Shown in pieces: positions 29,700 to 41,054 of a stretch of DNA of 64,000 nt (position 1 is its first letter; each line of letters starts with the position of its first letter). Position numbers and translations under genes: made by a program. This stretch comes from Collinsella tanakaei. GTDB lineage: Bacteria > Actinomycetota > Coriobacteriia > Coriobacteriales > Coriobacteriaceae. The notes below the pieces were generated by a model. It did no database searches. It was given only the letters and a program-made list of their open reading frames with translations, and had not been told where the DNA came from. The stretch covers positions 186,001-250,000 of the forward strand of contig NZ_JAUDCO010000002.1 of assembly GCF_030373545.1 (NCBI RefSeq), written 5' to 3'.

Positions 29700-30952
29700 T
29701 GGCATCGGAGATGATGGAAGCCCTCATGGCCCTGTGCCAGGAGAAGCATATCGACCAGCTCTACCTTATCGACCGTCTCGAGCAGTCGCTCGCGAAGAGC
29801 TATGCCGAGATCCTGCATCTGGACTGGGGCGCGAAGGTCACGATCGACCGCGCCACGGGCAAGATCTACGTCTACAAGCTCGTGCCCATCGACGACTCCA
29901 TGGACGAGGAGGGCAACTACACCGAGTTCGAGGAGATCGACGTCACGCCCAAGGACACCTCCCGCATCGCCGCGCAGCACGCCAAGGCCGAGATCAACGC
30001 CATCGTGCGCAACTCCGCCCGCGAGCAGATCTACGAGGAGTTCTCGAGCCGCATCGGCGACGTCATCACCGGCACCGTGCTGCAGTCCACGCCCGACTTC
30101 ACCATCGTCAAGATCCGCGAGGGCGTCGAGGCCGAGCTGCCCCACTTCGACCAGCGCCGCTACGAGAACGAGCGCAACGAGCGCCCGCACGGCGAGCGCT
30201 ACCTCCACAACCAGCGCATCAGGGCCGTCATCATCGACGTGCGCGACCCGAACTCGACGCTGCCCCCCGTGCGCGGCGAGCACTCCCGTCCGCCCATCGT
30301 GATCTCGCGCACCCATCCTGCGCTTATCCGCCGTCTGTTCGAGGGTGAGGTGCCCGAGATCTACGAGGGCACCGTCGAGATCAAGTCCATCGCCCGCGAG
30401 CCCGGCCAGCGCTCCAAGGTCGCGGTCCACTCGCTGGACGACCGCCTCGATCCGGTCGGCGCTTGCGTCGGCCCCAAGGGCAGCCGCGTGCGCGCCGTCG
30501 TCTCCGAGCTTCGCGGCGAGCGGGTCGACGTGATCCTGTGGGACGAGGACCCCGCGGCCTACGTCGCGAACGCCCTGTCTCCCGCGAAGGTCACGCGCGT
30601 GCTCATCGACGAGGAGAAGAACTACGCCGGCGTCATCGTTCCCGACGACCAGCTGTCGCTCGCGATCGGCAAGGAGGGCCAGAACGCCCGTCTCGCCGCC
30701 CGTCTGACCGGCTGGCACATCGACATCAAGAACGAGACGCTCGCCGCCGACATCCTGCGCAACGTCCCGGTCGCTCCCGAGCCGGCCGAGGACCTGCTTT
30801 CCGATGACGAGCCCGAGCGCTGCGCCTATGTGGGCGACAACGGCATCCGCTGCCGCAACCAGGCGCGTCCCGGCTCTCGATTCTGCGGCGTGCACGACGC
30901 GTCCGGATTCGATGAGGGCGATGCCTTCGAGGATGCGGAGGATCTCATCTAG
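29699..30952 (+). CDS. nusA: Transcription factor NusA with C-terminal Cys/His tail
   Basis: Binds RNA polymerase and modulates pausing, termination and antitermination. 417 residues: N-terminal polymerase-binding domain (1-120), S1 domain (about 125-195), and tandem KH domains with [15 protein letters not shown] and [17 protein letters not shown]. Unusual is the tail after an acidic linker: Cys375-x9-Cys385-x10-Cys396-x2-His399, in a small zinc-finger-like motif ending SRFCGVHD, then an acidic terminus. It takes the place where many relatives encode a separate YlxR protein; no ylxR is present between nusA and infB. The metal site is an inference from spacing. Confidence 0.95.
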   Translation: MASEMMEALMALCQEKHIDQLYLIDRLEQSLAKSYAEILHLDWGAKVTIDRATGKIYVYKLVPIDDSMDEEGNYTEFEEIDVTPKDTSRIAAQHAKAEINAIVRNSAREQIYEEFSSRIGDVITGTVLQSTPDFTIVKIREGVEAELPHFDQRRYENERNERPHGERYLHNQRIRAVIIDVRDPNSTLPPVRGEHSRPPIVISRTHPALIRRLFEGEVPEIYEGTVEIKSIAREPGQRSKVAVHSLDDRLDPVGACVGPKGSRVRAVVSELRGERVDVILWDEDPAAYVANALSPAKVTRVLIDEEKNYAGVIVPDDQLSLAIGKEGQNARLAARLTGWHIDIKNETLAADILRNVPVAPEPAEDLLSDDEPERCAYVGDNGIRCRNQARPGSRFCGVHDASGFDEGDAFEDAEDLI

Positions 30953-31040
30953 CGCGCGAGGGTGCCGATAGGCACCGATCATCCGCGTACGTGAGATTGC
31001 AAGCAGGGCGCCGTGCGCCCGAGAGGTAGGTGAATGGCAT

Positions 31041-33710
31041 ATGGCGAAAGTCCGCGTATCAAGCCTGGCCAAAGAATTCGGTATGTCGTCCAAGGAGCTG
31101 CTCGACCATCTGGCGGAGATGAAGATTCCCGCCAAGTCGGCATCGTCCACGCTCGAGGACGCGTACGTCTCCATGGTAAAGAGGAAGCTCGCTCCGGTCC
31201 TCGAGGCCCGCGCCGCCGAGATCGAGGCCGCCAAGCAGGCCGAGAAGGAGGCCGCTGAGCGCGAGGAGGCCGAGCGCGCCGCCGAGGCCGAGAAGGAGCG
31301 CATCGCCGCCGAGCGTCGCCGCGAGGAGGAGCGCCGTCTGTCCCAGGCTGCGCTCGCCGCCGAGGAGGCCGCCCGCGCCGCCGCCGAGGAGGCGGCGCGC
31401 ATCGAGCGCGAGCGTGCCGCCGAGGCCGCCCGCCAGGCCGAGCTCGAGGCCAAGCGCCGCGCGGTGCCCGCCTCCGATTCCGGTTCGCGCTTCCGCTCGC
31501 TGCTCGATCAGATTGCAGCTCAGGAGGTCGTCCTCAAGGAGAAGAAGGAGGCCGAGACCAAGCAGAAGGCGGATGCCGACGACCATCGCGGTGCCCGCAG
31601 GTCCGGCCGTGGCGATCGCCATGCGGCCGCCGAGGCCCCCAGCCGTTCGCGCCGCGGCGCGTCGGCGCCCGTCGTGCCCGCCGGCATGGACGTTCCGTCC
31701 CCCGACAAGGCCGCCCGCGGCGGCAAGAAGCGCCGCGGACAGCAGGAGTCGCATGGCGACCATTACTCCCGCATGGCGCGCGAGGCGGAGGAGTACAGCC
31801 GCGAGCGCGTGCTCGAGGAGGCCCGCGCCGCCGTCGAGGAGGCCAGCCGCGAGTCGACCGGCCGTCGCCGCAAGCGCAAGGAGAAGCGCGAGCGCGAGGC
31901 CGCGCAGCTGCGCGAGGAGAAGAAGATCGAGGAGGCGCTCGCCCAGGGCGTGAACCCCGAGGACCTCGATGCGGTTCGCGTCTCCCAGGGCGTGACCGTC
32001 GCCGAGCTCGCCGAGGCGCTCGACGTGTCGGCCAACGACATCATCAAGCGCCTGTTTTTGCTCGGCACGCCGCTGACCATGACGCAGTCCATGTCCGACG
32101 ATCTCGTCGAGCTCGTCGCCGACGACCTGGGCCGCCAGATCAAGATCATCACGCCGGAGGAGGAGAACTCCTTCAGCTTCTACGACGACCCCGCCGACCT
32201 GAAGCCGCGTCCGCCGGTGGTCACGGTCATGGGCCACGTCGACCACGGCAAGACGAGCCTGCTCGACGCCATCCGCCACACCGGTGTCGCCACGCACGAG
32301 GCCGGCGGCATCACCCAGCACATCGGTGCTTCCCAGGTCATGATCAACGGCCGCCAGATCACCTTCGTCGACACCCCGGGCCACGAGGCCTTCACGGCCA
32401 TGCGCGCCCGCGGTGCCAAGATCACCGACGTCGTCGTGCTCGTGGTCGCCGCCGACGACGGCGTCATGCCGCAGACCGTCGAGGCGATTAACCACTCCAA
32501 GGCCGCCGGCGTGCCCATCGTCGTCGCGGTCAACAAGTGCGACAAGCCCGATGCGAATCCCGACCGCGTCCGCCAGGAGCTCGTCGAGTACGGCGTCATC
32601 CCCGAGGAGTGGGGCGGCCAGAACATGTTCGTGAACGTCTCGGCGCGCCAGAAGACCGGTATCGACGACCTGCTCGAGACCATCCTGCTGCAGGCCGACG
32701 TCCTCGAGCTCAAGGCAAACCCCGACACCTTCGCCTCCGGCTACATCATCGAGGCCAAGCTCGACCGCGGCCGCGGCCCGGTCGCGACGGTCCTCGTGAA
32801 CCGCGGCACCCTGCACGTCGGCGACTCGCTGGTCGCCGGTCTTGCCTACGGCCGCGTGCGCGCCATGCTCGACCAGCACGGCAACCCGGTCAAGGAGGCG
32901 CGCCCCAGCGACGCCGTCGAGATCTTGGGCCTGAACTCCGTGCCCGCCGCCGGCGACGAGTTCCGCGTCTTCGAGGACGAGCGCGACGCGCGCGACCTCG
33001 CCGAGCAGCGCTCGCTCAAGGCGCGCATCGAGGAGCAGAACAAGGTGAAGCACGTCACGCTCGAGACGCTGTTCTCCGAGATGAGTGAAAACGAGCTCGC
33101 CGAGCTCAACCTCGTCGTCAAGGCCGACGTCCAGGGCTCCATCGAGGCGCTGGCCGACGCGCTGGGCAAGATGGACCAGTCCGAGGTGCGCATCAACATC
33201 ATCCACTCCGCGGTCGGCGCCATCAGCGAGACCGACGTCGTGCTCGCGGCCGCGTCCAACGCCATCATCATCGGCTTCGGCGTGCGTCCGCAGGGCAAGG
33301 CCCGCGACCTCGCCGAGAAGGAGAACGTGCAGATCAAGACGTACTCCATCATCTACAAGGCCATCGAGGACATCGACGCCGCCCGCGTCGGCCTGCTCAA
33401 GCCCACTGAGGAGGAGGTCCGCACCGGCGAGGCCGAGGTCCGCGAGACCTTCCGCGTGCCCAAGGTCGGCCTCATCGCCGGCTGCATGGTCACCGAGGGC
33501 GAGATCGAGCGCAGCGACCGCGTGCGCGTCGTGCGCGACGGCGTTGTCGTCTTCGACGGCACGTTCGCCTCGATGCGTCGCTTCAAGGACGATGTCAAGA
33601 GCGTCAAGTCCGGCTACGAGTGCGGTCTGGGCATCGAGAAGTTCCAGGACATCAAGGTGGGCGACATCCTCGAGGCGTACAAGGTCGTCGAGGTCGCCCG
33701 TACCGAGTAG
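31041..33710 (+). CDS. infB: Translation initiation factor IF-2
   Basis: GTPase that brings initiator tRNA to the ribosome. 889 residues. The N-terminal IF2N module ([21 protein letters not shown], 4-24) is followed by a long Ala/Glu/Arg coiled coil and basic region (about 60-310), then a second IF2N-like module ([20 protein letters not shown]). G-domain motifs: GHVDHGKT (398-405), DTPGHE and NKCD. Domains II, III and C2 follow. The gene is 88 bases after nusA in the same operon. Confidence 0.97.
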   Translation: MAKVRVSSLAKEFGMSSKELLDHLAEMKIPAKSASSTLEDAYVSMVKRKLAPVLEARAAEIEAAKQAEKEAAEREEAERAAEAEKERIAAERRREEERRLSQAALAAEEAARAAAEEAARIERERAAEAARQAELEAKRRAVPASDSGSRFRSLLDQIAAQEVVLKEKKEAETKQKADADDHRGARRSGRGDRHAAAEAPSRSRRGASAPVVPAGMDVPSPDKAARGGKKRRGQQESHGDHYSRMAREAEEYSRERVLEEARAAVEEASRESTGRRRKRKEKREREAAQLREEKKIEEALAQGVNPEDLDAVRVSQGVTVAELAEALDVSANDIIKRLFLLGTPLTMTQSMSDDLVELVADDLGRQIKIITPEEENSFSFYDDPADLKPRPPVVTVMGHVDHGKTSLLDAIRHTGVATHEAGGITQHIGASQVMINGRQITFVDTPGHEAFTAMRARGAKITDVVVLVVAADDGVMPQTVEAINHSKAAGVPIVVAVNKCDKPDANPDRVRQELVEYGVIPEEWGGQNMFVNVSARQKTGIDDLLETILLQADVLELKANPDTFASGYIIEAKLDRGRGPVATVLVNRGTLHVGDSLVAGLAYGRVRAMLDQHGNPVKEARPSDAVEILGLNSVPAAGDEFRVFEDERDARDLAEQRSLKARIEEQNKVKHVTLETLFSEMSENELAELNLVVKADVQGSIEALADALGKMDQSEVRINIIHSAVGAISETDVVLAAASNAIIIGFGVRPQGKARDLAEKENVQIKTYSIIYKAIEDIDAARVGLLKPTEEEVRTGEAEVRETFRVPKVGLIAGCMVTEGEIERSDRVRVVRDGVVVFDGTFASMRRFKDDVKSVKSGYECGLGIEKFQDIKVGDILEAYKVVEVARTE

Positions 33711-33722
33711 GGGGGTGGCCGC

Positions 33723-34121
33723 ATGAAGCAGACCGCTGCGACGCGCCGCCTTGGCGAGCAGCTGCGCGAGAAGCTCGGCTATATCCTTTTGTTCGAGGTG
33801 TCCGATCCGAGGCTTGACCTCGTCACCCTGACCGGTGTCGAGGTCAGCGTCGACCGCGCCTACGCCCGCGTGTTCGTCTCGTGCGAGGCGGACCGCTACG
33901 GTGAGGTTCTCGAGGCGCTCGAAAGCGCACGGGGAAGGATCAGGAGCCTGCTTGCGCGTTCGCTCGATTGGAGGCAGGTGCCCGAGCTCGATTTCAGGAT
34001 CGATCGCTCGACGGACGCCGCCGAGACCATCGCGCGAGCCCTCGAGAACGTCCCGGAGACCATGGCGGTGCCCAAGGACGAGGAGGGCTATCCCATCCAG
34101 GAGTCCGACCAGGAGGCATAG
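33723..34121 (+). CDS. rbfA: Ribosome-binding factor A
   Basis: Small KH-fold factor for 16S rRNA 5' end maturation and cold adaptation. 132 residues. The family pattern is recognisable: an N-terminal RRLGEQLREKLGYILLFEVSDPRL, LVTLTGVEVSVDRAYARVFV, and a C-terminal PELDFRIDRS with an acidic tail. It begins 12 bases after infB, preceded by GGGGGTGG, and clearly belongs to the same operon. Confidence 0.93.
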   Translation: MKQTAATRRLGEQLREKLGYILLFEVSDPRLDLVTLTGVEVSVDRAYARVFVSCEADRYGEVLEALESARGRIRSLLARSLDWRQVPELDFRIDRSTDAAETIARALENVPETMAVPKDEEGYPIQESDQEA

Positions 34122-34127
34122 GTAGGT

Positions 34128-35171
34128 ATGAGTAGCTGCTGTGGGTCAATCGCCCCCGAGCTGCAGCGTGACTACGCGCGCATCCTCGAGCTCATCGAGG
34201 GTGCGCGCTCCATCGCCATCTCGGGCCACACGTCGCCCGACGGCGACGCGCTCGGGTCGGTTCTCGGGCTGGGGCTGGCGCTCAAGGAGCGTTTCGCCGA
34301 TAAGCGGTTCTATTTCCTGCTTGCAGACAACGGCCCCGTCCCCCGGATCTATCGCTTTATGAAGGGTGCGGACCTGTTCGTACCGGCCGCTTCGTGCGAT
34401 GTCGACCCCGATCTGTTCATCTCGGTCGATTGCCCGGTGCGTGAGCGTCTGGCCGATGCCGCCGCCGTGCTCGACCGTGCGCGCACGGTCGTCTGCTTTG
34501 ACCATCACCCCGCGCGCGAGGAGTTCGCATCGGTGTCCGTCAGGCGCGTGTCCGCCGCGGCGACCGCCGTGCTCATCGAGGAGTTCCTGCGCTGGGCGGA
34601 GATTCCGCTCGACGGACCGGTCGCGACCTGCCTTCTGTGCGGACTGGTGACCGACACCGGGCGCTTCCAGTACCAGAATGCCGACGCCGCGGCGTTTGCC
34701 TGCGCGGCGCGCCTCGTCGACGCGGGCGCGGAGCCCGCGCGCATCGCGCTCGAGGTCTACCAGAGCCAGCGACTCGGGTACCTCAAGCTCGAATCGCTCG
34801 TTATGGGCCGCATTCGCACCGTCGCCGGCGGTCGCGTCGCCTACAGCTACGCGTACGCCTCCGATCTCATCGAGCACGGCGTGACATCCGACGAGTGCGA
34901 TGGCCTGGTCGATGTCGTCCGGTCCGTTGTGGGGGTCGAGGTCTGCCTGTTCGTCAAGGAGACCGAGTGCTGCCACCGCGTCCGCGGCAACCTGCGCTCC
35001 AAATGCGACCTTGATGTCTCGGGCGTGGCGGCGCACTTTGGCGGCGGCGGGCACGCGGCGGCCGCCGGGTTTACCTACGAGGGGAGCATCGTCGAAACCC
35101 TTGCCGACGCCTTGCCCATGCTCTGCGAGCTGGTAGGCGAGAGCTCCGACGATCTGCATATCGAACTGTGA
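34128..35171 (+). CDS. nrnA: DHH-family phosphoesterase, NrnA-like oligoribonuclease
   Basis: DHH/DHHA1 protein that hydrolyses nano-RNA and probably cyclic-dinucleotide breakdown products or pAp. 347 residues. Metal-binding motifs: GHTSPDGDALGS (33-44), SVDCP, CFDHHP (the DHH motif, about 124-129) and GLVTDTGRFQY. The DHHA1 substrate-binding GGGGHAAAAG is near 304-313. It starts six bases after rbfA, the classic place for nrnA in the rbfA-truB interval. Exact substrate preference is not decidable. Confidence 0.9.
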   Translation: MSSCCGSIAPELQRDYARILELIEGARSIAISGHTSPDGDALGSVLGLGLALKERFADKRFYFLLADNGPVPRIYRFMKGADLFVPAASCDVDPDLFISVDCPVRERLADAAAVLDRARTVVCFDHHPAREEFASVSVRRVSAAATAVLIEEFLRWAEIPLDGPVATCLLCGLVTDTGRFQYQNADAAAFACAARLVDAGAEPARIALEVYQSQRLGYLKLESLVMGRIRTVAGGRVAYSYAYASDLIEHGVTSDECDGLVDVVRSVVGVEVCLFVKETECCHRVRGNLRSKCDLDVSGVAAHFGGGGHAAAAGFTYEGSIVETLADALPMLCELVGESSDDLHIEL

Positions 35172-35184
35172 TAACGGGAGGCGT

Positions 35185-36126
35185 ATGGCCCGTCGTAAAC
35201 CTTCGCAACTCAACTGCCTGATCGCGGTGGATAAGCCCGTCGGTTGCACGTCCCACGACGTCGTCGCCCGCGTGCGTCGCGCGGTGGGGGAGCGCCGGGT
35301 CGGGCACGCGGGAACGCTCGATCCGCTCGCATCCGGCGTCATGGTGGTCGGCATCGGCCAGGCGACGCGCCTGCTCGGCCGAATCACCCAGGACACCAAA
35401 AGCTATATCGCCGACATCGCGTTCGGTGCCGAGACCAACACCGACGATGCGGAGGGCGAGGTCGTGCGCACCGCTCCCGTCGGCGACGCGGTGCGCGACA
35501 CGGCGTCCGCCTCGGAGCTTTTGACGTCGATGCTCGGTGACCAGATGCAGGTCCCGCCTGCGTTCAGCGCGATCTCCGTCGACGGCGTCCGCTCGTATCG
35601 CCGTGCCCGCGCCGGTGAGGAGGTCGAGCTCCCCGCACGGCCCGTCCATGTTTTCGCCGCCGATCTCATCGCCGTGTCGGATATCGACGGGGCGCCTGTC
35701 TGGACCGTTGCGTTCACGGTGAGCAAGGGCACCTATATCCGCGCTCTCGCGCGCGACATCGGTCGTGCGTCCGGCAGCGCGGCGCATATCGCATCGCTGC
35801 GTCGAACGGCTTCGGGAACCGTGACGCTTTCCGGTTGCGTGGCGCTCGATGCGCTCTCGCCGTCGCTTGTTCCCGACGACATGCTCGACCCCATCGGCGT
35901 GCTCGGCCTTCCTACCATCGAGGTCCCCGAACGCTATCTTGGCGACATCCTGTGCGGCCGCGCCCTGTCCGCCGACCTTGTGCAGACCGCCGGGGAGCCG
36001 GTCGAGGCCGACGGTTCTGTAGCGCTCACGTGCGGCGGCCAGCTTCGCGCCCTCGCTCGACTCGAGGGTCATCGGCTTGCCATGACCGATGTGTTTCCGC
36101 AGGGGATAGGCGGGGTGCGCTCATGA
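35185..36126 (+). CDS. truB: tRNA pseudouridine-55 synthase
   Basis: Converts U55 in the tRNA T-loop to pseudouridine. 313 residues. The catalytic Asp is in GHAGTLDPLASGVMV. The second motif, KSYIADIAFGAETNTDD, and the YIRALARDIG segment are typical of TruB. The ATG follows GGGAGG. The stop codon overlaps the start of ribF, consistent with translational coupling. Confidence 0.95.
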   Translation: MARRKPSQLNCLIAVDKPVGCTSHDVVARVRRAVGERRVGHAGTLDPLASGVMVVGIGQATRLLGRITQDTKSYIADIAFGAETNTDDAEGEVVRTAPVGDAVRDTASASELLTSMLGDQMQVPPAFSAISVDGVRSYRRARAGEEVELPARPVHVFAADLIAVSDIDGAPVWTVAFTVSKGTYIRALARDIGRASGSAAHIASLRRTASGTVTLSGCVALDALSPSLVPDDMLDPIGVLGLPTIEVPERYLGDILCGRALSADLVQTAGEPVEADGSVALTCGGQLRALARLEGHRLAMTDVFPQGIGGVRS

Positions 36127-37139
36127 TGCCGTCGATCGAGGAGCTCCGACGCGATTTCTGCCTTTTTGTGGCTACCGCGCCCATCGTCCGCGCTGACGCC
36201 TGTTTACCCGACGGGCTCGACGTGCGCGAGGCCGCGGTCGCCATCGGGGCCTTCGACGGCTTCCATATCGGGCACCAGGAACTCGTCCGACGCATGGTCG
36301 CCGATGCGCGGCGGCGGGGCGTTGCCGCCGTGGTGGTGACGTTCGATCCCGACCCCGACTGCGTCGTGGGCCCGGGCCCCGCTCCCAAGCTGATGGATGC
36401 GGCCGACCGCCTGAGCGCCCTTGCGTCGAGTGGCGTCGACGCCGTGCTCGTCATCCCGTTCACGCGCGAGCTCGCCGCCCTCGACCACGTCGGATTCTTC
36501 GAGGATGTGCTCGCTTCCTGGGTGAGCGTGCGGGCGGTGCATGTCGGCAGCGATTTCAGGCTCGGTCGGGGCGGCGCCGCCACGGTCGACGTCATGCGTG
36601 CGTGGGGCGCGGCTCGCGGTATCGATGTCTACGGCTACGACCTGGTCGACATCGACGGTGCCCCGGTGAGCGCCTCGCGCATCAGGAGCATGCTCGAGGC
36701 GGGTGACGTCCGGGACGCCGCGCGTGCTTTGGGCAGGCGCTACGCGGTGCGAGGCTGTATCGCCTCCGGCCGCGGCCAGGGAACCCAGATGGGCTTCCCG
36801 ACGGCGAACATCGAGGTGCCCGCGGGCGTGCTGGTTCCCAAAGACGGGGTGTACGCCGGCCTTGCGCTCATCGATGGCGTCGTGTGGCCCGCTGCGGTCA
36901 ACGCCGGCCTTCCGCCCACGTATGCCGCTGAGCCGGGCTCCGCGCATCTCGAGGCGAACCTGATCGGATTTCGCGGCGACGTGCGCGGGCACGCCATCTC
37001 GCTCGCGTTCGACCGTTTCCTGCGGCCGTCGCGCGTCTTTGCGAGCACCGACGAGCTCATTTCCACCGTGCTCGCGAACATAGCGACCATTCGCGATGAG
37101 TTTGGCGAGAGGGGAGTTGATATAGGTGATCTCCGATGA
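36123..37139 (+). CDS. ribF: Bifunctional riboflavin kinase / FAD synthetase
   Basis: Makes FMN and then FAD from riboflavin. 338 residues. The N-terminal nucleotidyltransferase half has AIGAFDGFHIGHQEL (HxGH motif) and SASRIRSML. The C-terminal flavokinase half has GRGQGTQMGFPTANIE and AHLEANLIGF. Either ATG 36123 or 36126 may be used, both overlapping the truB stop. It has an N-terminal lead of about 35 residues before the usual start of the fold. Its end overlaps dnaG by 14 bases. Confidence 0.94.
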   Translation: MMPSIEELRRDFCLFVATAPIVRADACLPDGLDVREAAVAIGAFDGFHIGHQELVRRMVADARRRGVAAVVVTFDPDPDCVVGPGPAPKLMDAADRLSALASSGVDAVLVIPFTRELAALDHVGFFEDVLASWVSVRAVHVGSDFRLGRGGAATVDVMRAWGAARGIDVYGYDLVDIDGAPVSASRIRSMLEAGDVRDAARALGRRYAVRGCIASGRGQGTQMGFPTANIEVPAGVLVPKDGVYAGLALIDGVVWPAAVNAGLPPTYAAEPGSAHLEANLIGFRGDVRGHAISLAFDRFLRPSRVFASTDELISTVLANIATIRDEFGERGVDIGDLR

Positions 37140-39081
37140 GGACAAGGACCGCGTCCGCGCGGCGACCGATTTGGTTCAGCTCGTCCAGGAGACTGTGGAG
37201 CTTCGGCCCCGCGGCCAGGAGTTCTGGGGCTGCTGCCCGTTTCACGGCGAGAAGACCCCGTCGTTTCATGTGATTCCTTCCACGCAGGTGTGGCACTGCT
37301 TCGGCTGCGGCGAGGGCGGCGACGCCTTCACCTACGTCATGAAGCGGGAGAACCTGTCGTTTCCCGAATCCATTCGCTATCTAGCCGACCGTGCCGGTAT
37401 CGAGATTGCCGATGACGCCCCTGCTGCCCGCCGGGGCACGAAGCGCTCGCGCATCATCGACGTCTGCGAAAGCGCGTGCGACTTCTACCACACGATGCTC
37501 ATGCGCGGTAAAGACGGGAGAGGCCGGGCGTATTGCGCCGAGCGCGGTCTGAACGCCCAGGTCTGCCAGCGCTATCGTCTCGGCTATGCGCCGGGTCGCG
37601 GCTCGCTTGTCGCCCATCTCTCGGCTGCCGGCTTCACGCCGCGTGAGATGGTCGACGCCAACGTCGCAGTGCGTCGCGAGCGCGGCGGCCTGTCCGACCG
37701 CTTCTACGAGCGCGTCATGTTCCCCATCTTCGACGAGCAGGGCCGCTGCATCGCCTTCGGCGGGCGCATCATGGGCGACGGGCAACCCAAATACCTCAAC
37801 ACCGCCGAGACGAGCGTCTTTCACAAGAAGCGCAACCTCTACGGGTTCAACTGGGCCAAAGAGCACATCGTCGCCGCGAACGAGGCGGTGGTCGTCGAGG
37901 GGTACACCGACGCGATCGCCTGCTGGGAGGCCGGCATCAAAAACGTCGTCGCGACGCTCGGCACGGCCTTGACCGAGCACCATGTCAAAACGCTCGCACG
38001 CTTCGCGAAGCGCATCGTGTACCTGTTTGACGGCGATGCCGCCGGCCAGAAGGCCGCCGAGCGCGCGATCCAGTTCGTCGAGACCGGTTCGGTCGACCTG
38101 CGGTGCGTGATCCTGCCCGACGACCTCGACCCCAACGACTTCATCCATGAGCGCGGGGGAGACCGGCTCAAAGAGCTCCTTGCGGATGCCGAGCCCCTGC
38201 TCGACTTCGTGTTCGGCAAGCTCGGGGAGCGCAGCGACGTATCGACGCCCAGCGGCCGCGCTCGCGCCCTCGAGGATGCCTGCGAGTTGATTTTCCCCTT
38301 GCGCTCGAGCTACATGATCGATTCGTACTACATGCAGATCGCCGATCGGCTCGGCGTGGACGTCGAGATGGTCCGTTCGGCGGCGCAGCGCGTCTTTCGC
38401 GATGTCGCCCGAAAGCAGGAGCAGACGCGGGAGCGCGAGCGCAGGCGCGAGCAGGCGCAGGCCGATGCGCGCGCGGCGGCGCCCGCAGCGCCCGAGGTGC
38501 CCGCAGCTGAGCCGTTTGACGAGGAGCCCTACGACTACGTTCCGCTCGACGCGCCTGTCGAGCACGAGGTGCCCGCTGCCGCCCCCGTGCAGCTGACCGA
38601 TCTCGAGCGCCGCTCCCTTTCCTGTGAGCGGGAGCTCTTGTGCCTGCTCACGTCCTATCCGGATAGCTTTCGGCCCTTCGCCGAGCGCATCTGCTCGATC
38701 GACTGGGTCGATCCACGGCATGAGGCCATCGCGTGGGCGGTGCTCGCGACGCCGGAGGGCTCCGATATCGCCGATGTCATGGGCGCCGTGCGGGCGGTGT
38801 GTCCTGAGGCGCCGCAGCTGGTGAGCGCCGGCACGATCGATGCGACGAGTAAGCACCCGACCGAGACCAACATCGGGTTCCTGCTCGATACGCTCGAGCT
38901 GTACACCCTGCGCCGCCGGATGCGCGCGACCCAGGCGAAGCTTCGGACGGACCGCACCCTCGACGCCGCCGAGCGACGCGAGATGACCATCCAAGCCACG
39001 CGCGATGCTGCGCGCGCCCGCGAGCTCGCGCGCGCGGTGGAGGGGGTCGCCGACCCGTTCCGCACGCTCGAGGAGGGATAG
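37126..39081 (+). CDS. dnaG: DNA primase
   Basis: Synthesises RNA primers for replication. 651 residues. The zinc-ribbon domain has CPFH and CFGC (CCPFHGEKTPSF ... WHCFGCGEGGD). The TOPRIM core has VVEGYTDAIACWEAG and YLFDGDAAGQKA. A variable, Pro/Ala/Glu-rich linker (about 430-490) leads to the C-terminal helicase-binding domain. GTG 37126 lies inside ribF, 12 bases after a GAGGGGAG stretch; the neighbouring TTG codons run into stops. Together with rpoD downstream this resembles the macromolecular synthesis operon arrangement dnaG-rpoD. Confidence 0.95.
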   Translation: MISDEDKDRVRAATDLVQLVQETVELRPRGQEFWGCCPFHGEKTPSFHVIPSTQVWHCFGCGEGGDAFTYVMKRENLSFPESIRYLADRAGIEIADDAPAARRGTKRSRIIDVCESACDFYHTMLMRGKDGRGRAYCAERGLNAQVCQRYRLGYAPGRGSLVAHLSAAGFTPREMVDANVAVRRERGGLSDRFYERVMFPIFDEQGRCIAFGGRIMGDGQPKYLNTAETSVFHKKRNLYGFNWAKEHIVAANEAVVVEGYTDAIACWEAGIKNVVATLGTALTEHHVKTLARFAKRIVYLFDGDAAGQKAAERAIQFVETGSVDLRCVILPDDLDPNDFIHERGGDRLKELLADAEPLLDFVFGKLGERSDVSTPSGRARALEDACELIFPLRSSYMIDSYYMQIADRLGVDVEMVRSAAQRVFRDVARKQEQTRERERRREQAQADARAAAPAAPEVPAAEPFDEEPYDYVPLDAPVEHEVPAAAPVQLTDLERRSLSCERELLCLLTSYPDSFRPFAERICSIDWVDPRHEAIAWAVLATPEGSDIADVMGAVRAVCPEAPQLVSAGTIDATSKHPTETNIGFLLDTLELYTLRRRMRATQAKLRTDRTLDAAERREMTIQATRDAARARELARAVEGVADPFRTLEEG

Positions 39082-39205
39082 GTCCTCGGTCCCGTCGAAT
39101 TGCGCCGTCTGTGGGAAAAAGCTTGACAGGAATGCAATTTGAGATATGCGGGTATAGAAGTGTGTGCTAAAGTAATGTGTCCTGTGTGTCAAGAAGGGAG
39201 AATCT
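39082..39205 (+). promoter_or_regulatory. Candidate promoter region of rpoD
   Basis: TTGACA at 39123-39128 is a perfect -35, but no TANNNT lies 16-18 bases downstream. TATAGA (39153-39158) and the extended TGCTAAAGT (ending 39173) are -10 candidates. The exact start is unclear. AAGGGAG precedes the GTG start. Confidence 0.4.
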
Positions 39206-40531
<1,326 letters not shown>

Positions 40532-40560
40532 GCCGTTCGGCTTTACCGCTCAATGTGCAA

Positions 40561-40609
40561 GCCGCCTTCGGACCCGTCGCTATGACGTGAGGTCCGAAGG
40601 CGGCTTTTT
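40561..40609 (+). terminator. Rho-independent terminator after rpoD
   Basis: Perfect 14-bp stem (40561-40574 with 40591-40604), an inner CGTC/GACG hairpin in the loop, and TTTTT at 40605-40609. Confidence 0.9.
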
Positions 40610-40632
40610 CGCGGTGCATCTTCGATACATAA

Positions 40633-40657
40633 GAAAAAACCCCGCTGGAGGCGGGGT
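40633..40657 (-). terminator. Rho-independent terminator of tRNA-Asn (minus strand)
   Basis: ACCCCGC (40639-40645) pairs with GCGGGGT (40651-40657). Read on the minus strand the stem is followed by a run of T (A-run at 40633-40639). It sits nine bases beyond the tRNA 3' end. Confidence 0.88.
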
Positions 40658-40665
40658 GGAAGTTC

Positions 40666-40740
40666 TGGCTCCTCGAGTAGGACTCGAACCTACAACAACG
40701 CGGTTAACAGCCGCGGGCTCTACCATTGAGCTATCGAGGA
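40666..40740 (-). tRNA. tRNA-Asn (anticodon GUU)
   Basis: Minus-strand cloverleaf: acceptor TCCTCGA (40734-40740) with TCGAGGA (40670-40676), discriminator G, and encoded CCA (40666-40668). The anticodon stem CGCGG/CCGCG encloses CTGTTAA, giving anticodon GTT. The T-arm has GGTTCGAGTCC. Confidence 0.97.
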
Positions 40741-40771
40741 ATGTCTCGGTTGCTCTTGCGCAACGAAGATT

Positions 40772-40799
40772 AGTATACGCAATTCGACGAAGCCCGCAA
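40772..40799 (-). promoter_or_regulatory. Promoter of tRNA-Asn
   Basis: On the minus strand, TTGCGG (40794-40799) as -35 and TATACT (40772-40777) as -10 with 16-base spacing, about 31 bases before the tRNA. A good sigma-70-type match. Confidence 0.7.
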
Positions 40800-41054
40800 G
40801 GGGTAAATTGAAAAAATCTTCGCTCCGGTGAGTCTGCGCGTTTTGCGGAAGGATATCGGCTGGCGATTGAGTTGGGTTGTGGGTTTATGTAAACCTGCGT
40901 ATCGCGACGTCGCTCCCGTGGAATATACATAGCAATGCTCGCTCTGGCCGCCTGGTCGTATTCGGCCGCTTTGGCGCTGGCAGTCGCATGGCGGTTGGTC
41001 CATGCGATCGTCGTCCAGGACGATCAGCCGACAAGCACGACAGGAGGGGTAGGC
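40800..41054 (+). other. Leader region upstream of the tandem KamA genes
   Basis: No gene is assigned. A 14-bp palindrome GGTTTATGTAAACC (40882-40895) overlaps a 17-base motif (40886-40902) that recurs before mihF at 49369. TATACAT near 40922-40928 could be a -10. An in-frame ATG at 40935 would add a hydrophobic 40-residue extension to the downstream protein, but it has no ribosome binding site. Confidence 0.4.

Noticed and set aside
40935-41054. A hydrophobic N-terminal extension of the first KamA-family protein from ATG 40935
   Set aside because: There is no ribosome binding site before it, whereas AGGAGGGG lies directly before GTG 41055, and the paralogue begins at the equivalent residue (MKxWQxLL).
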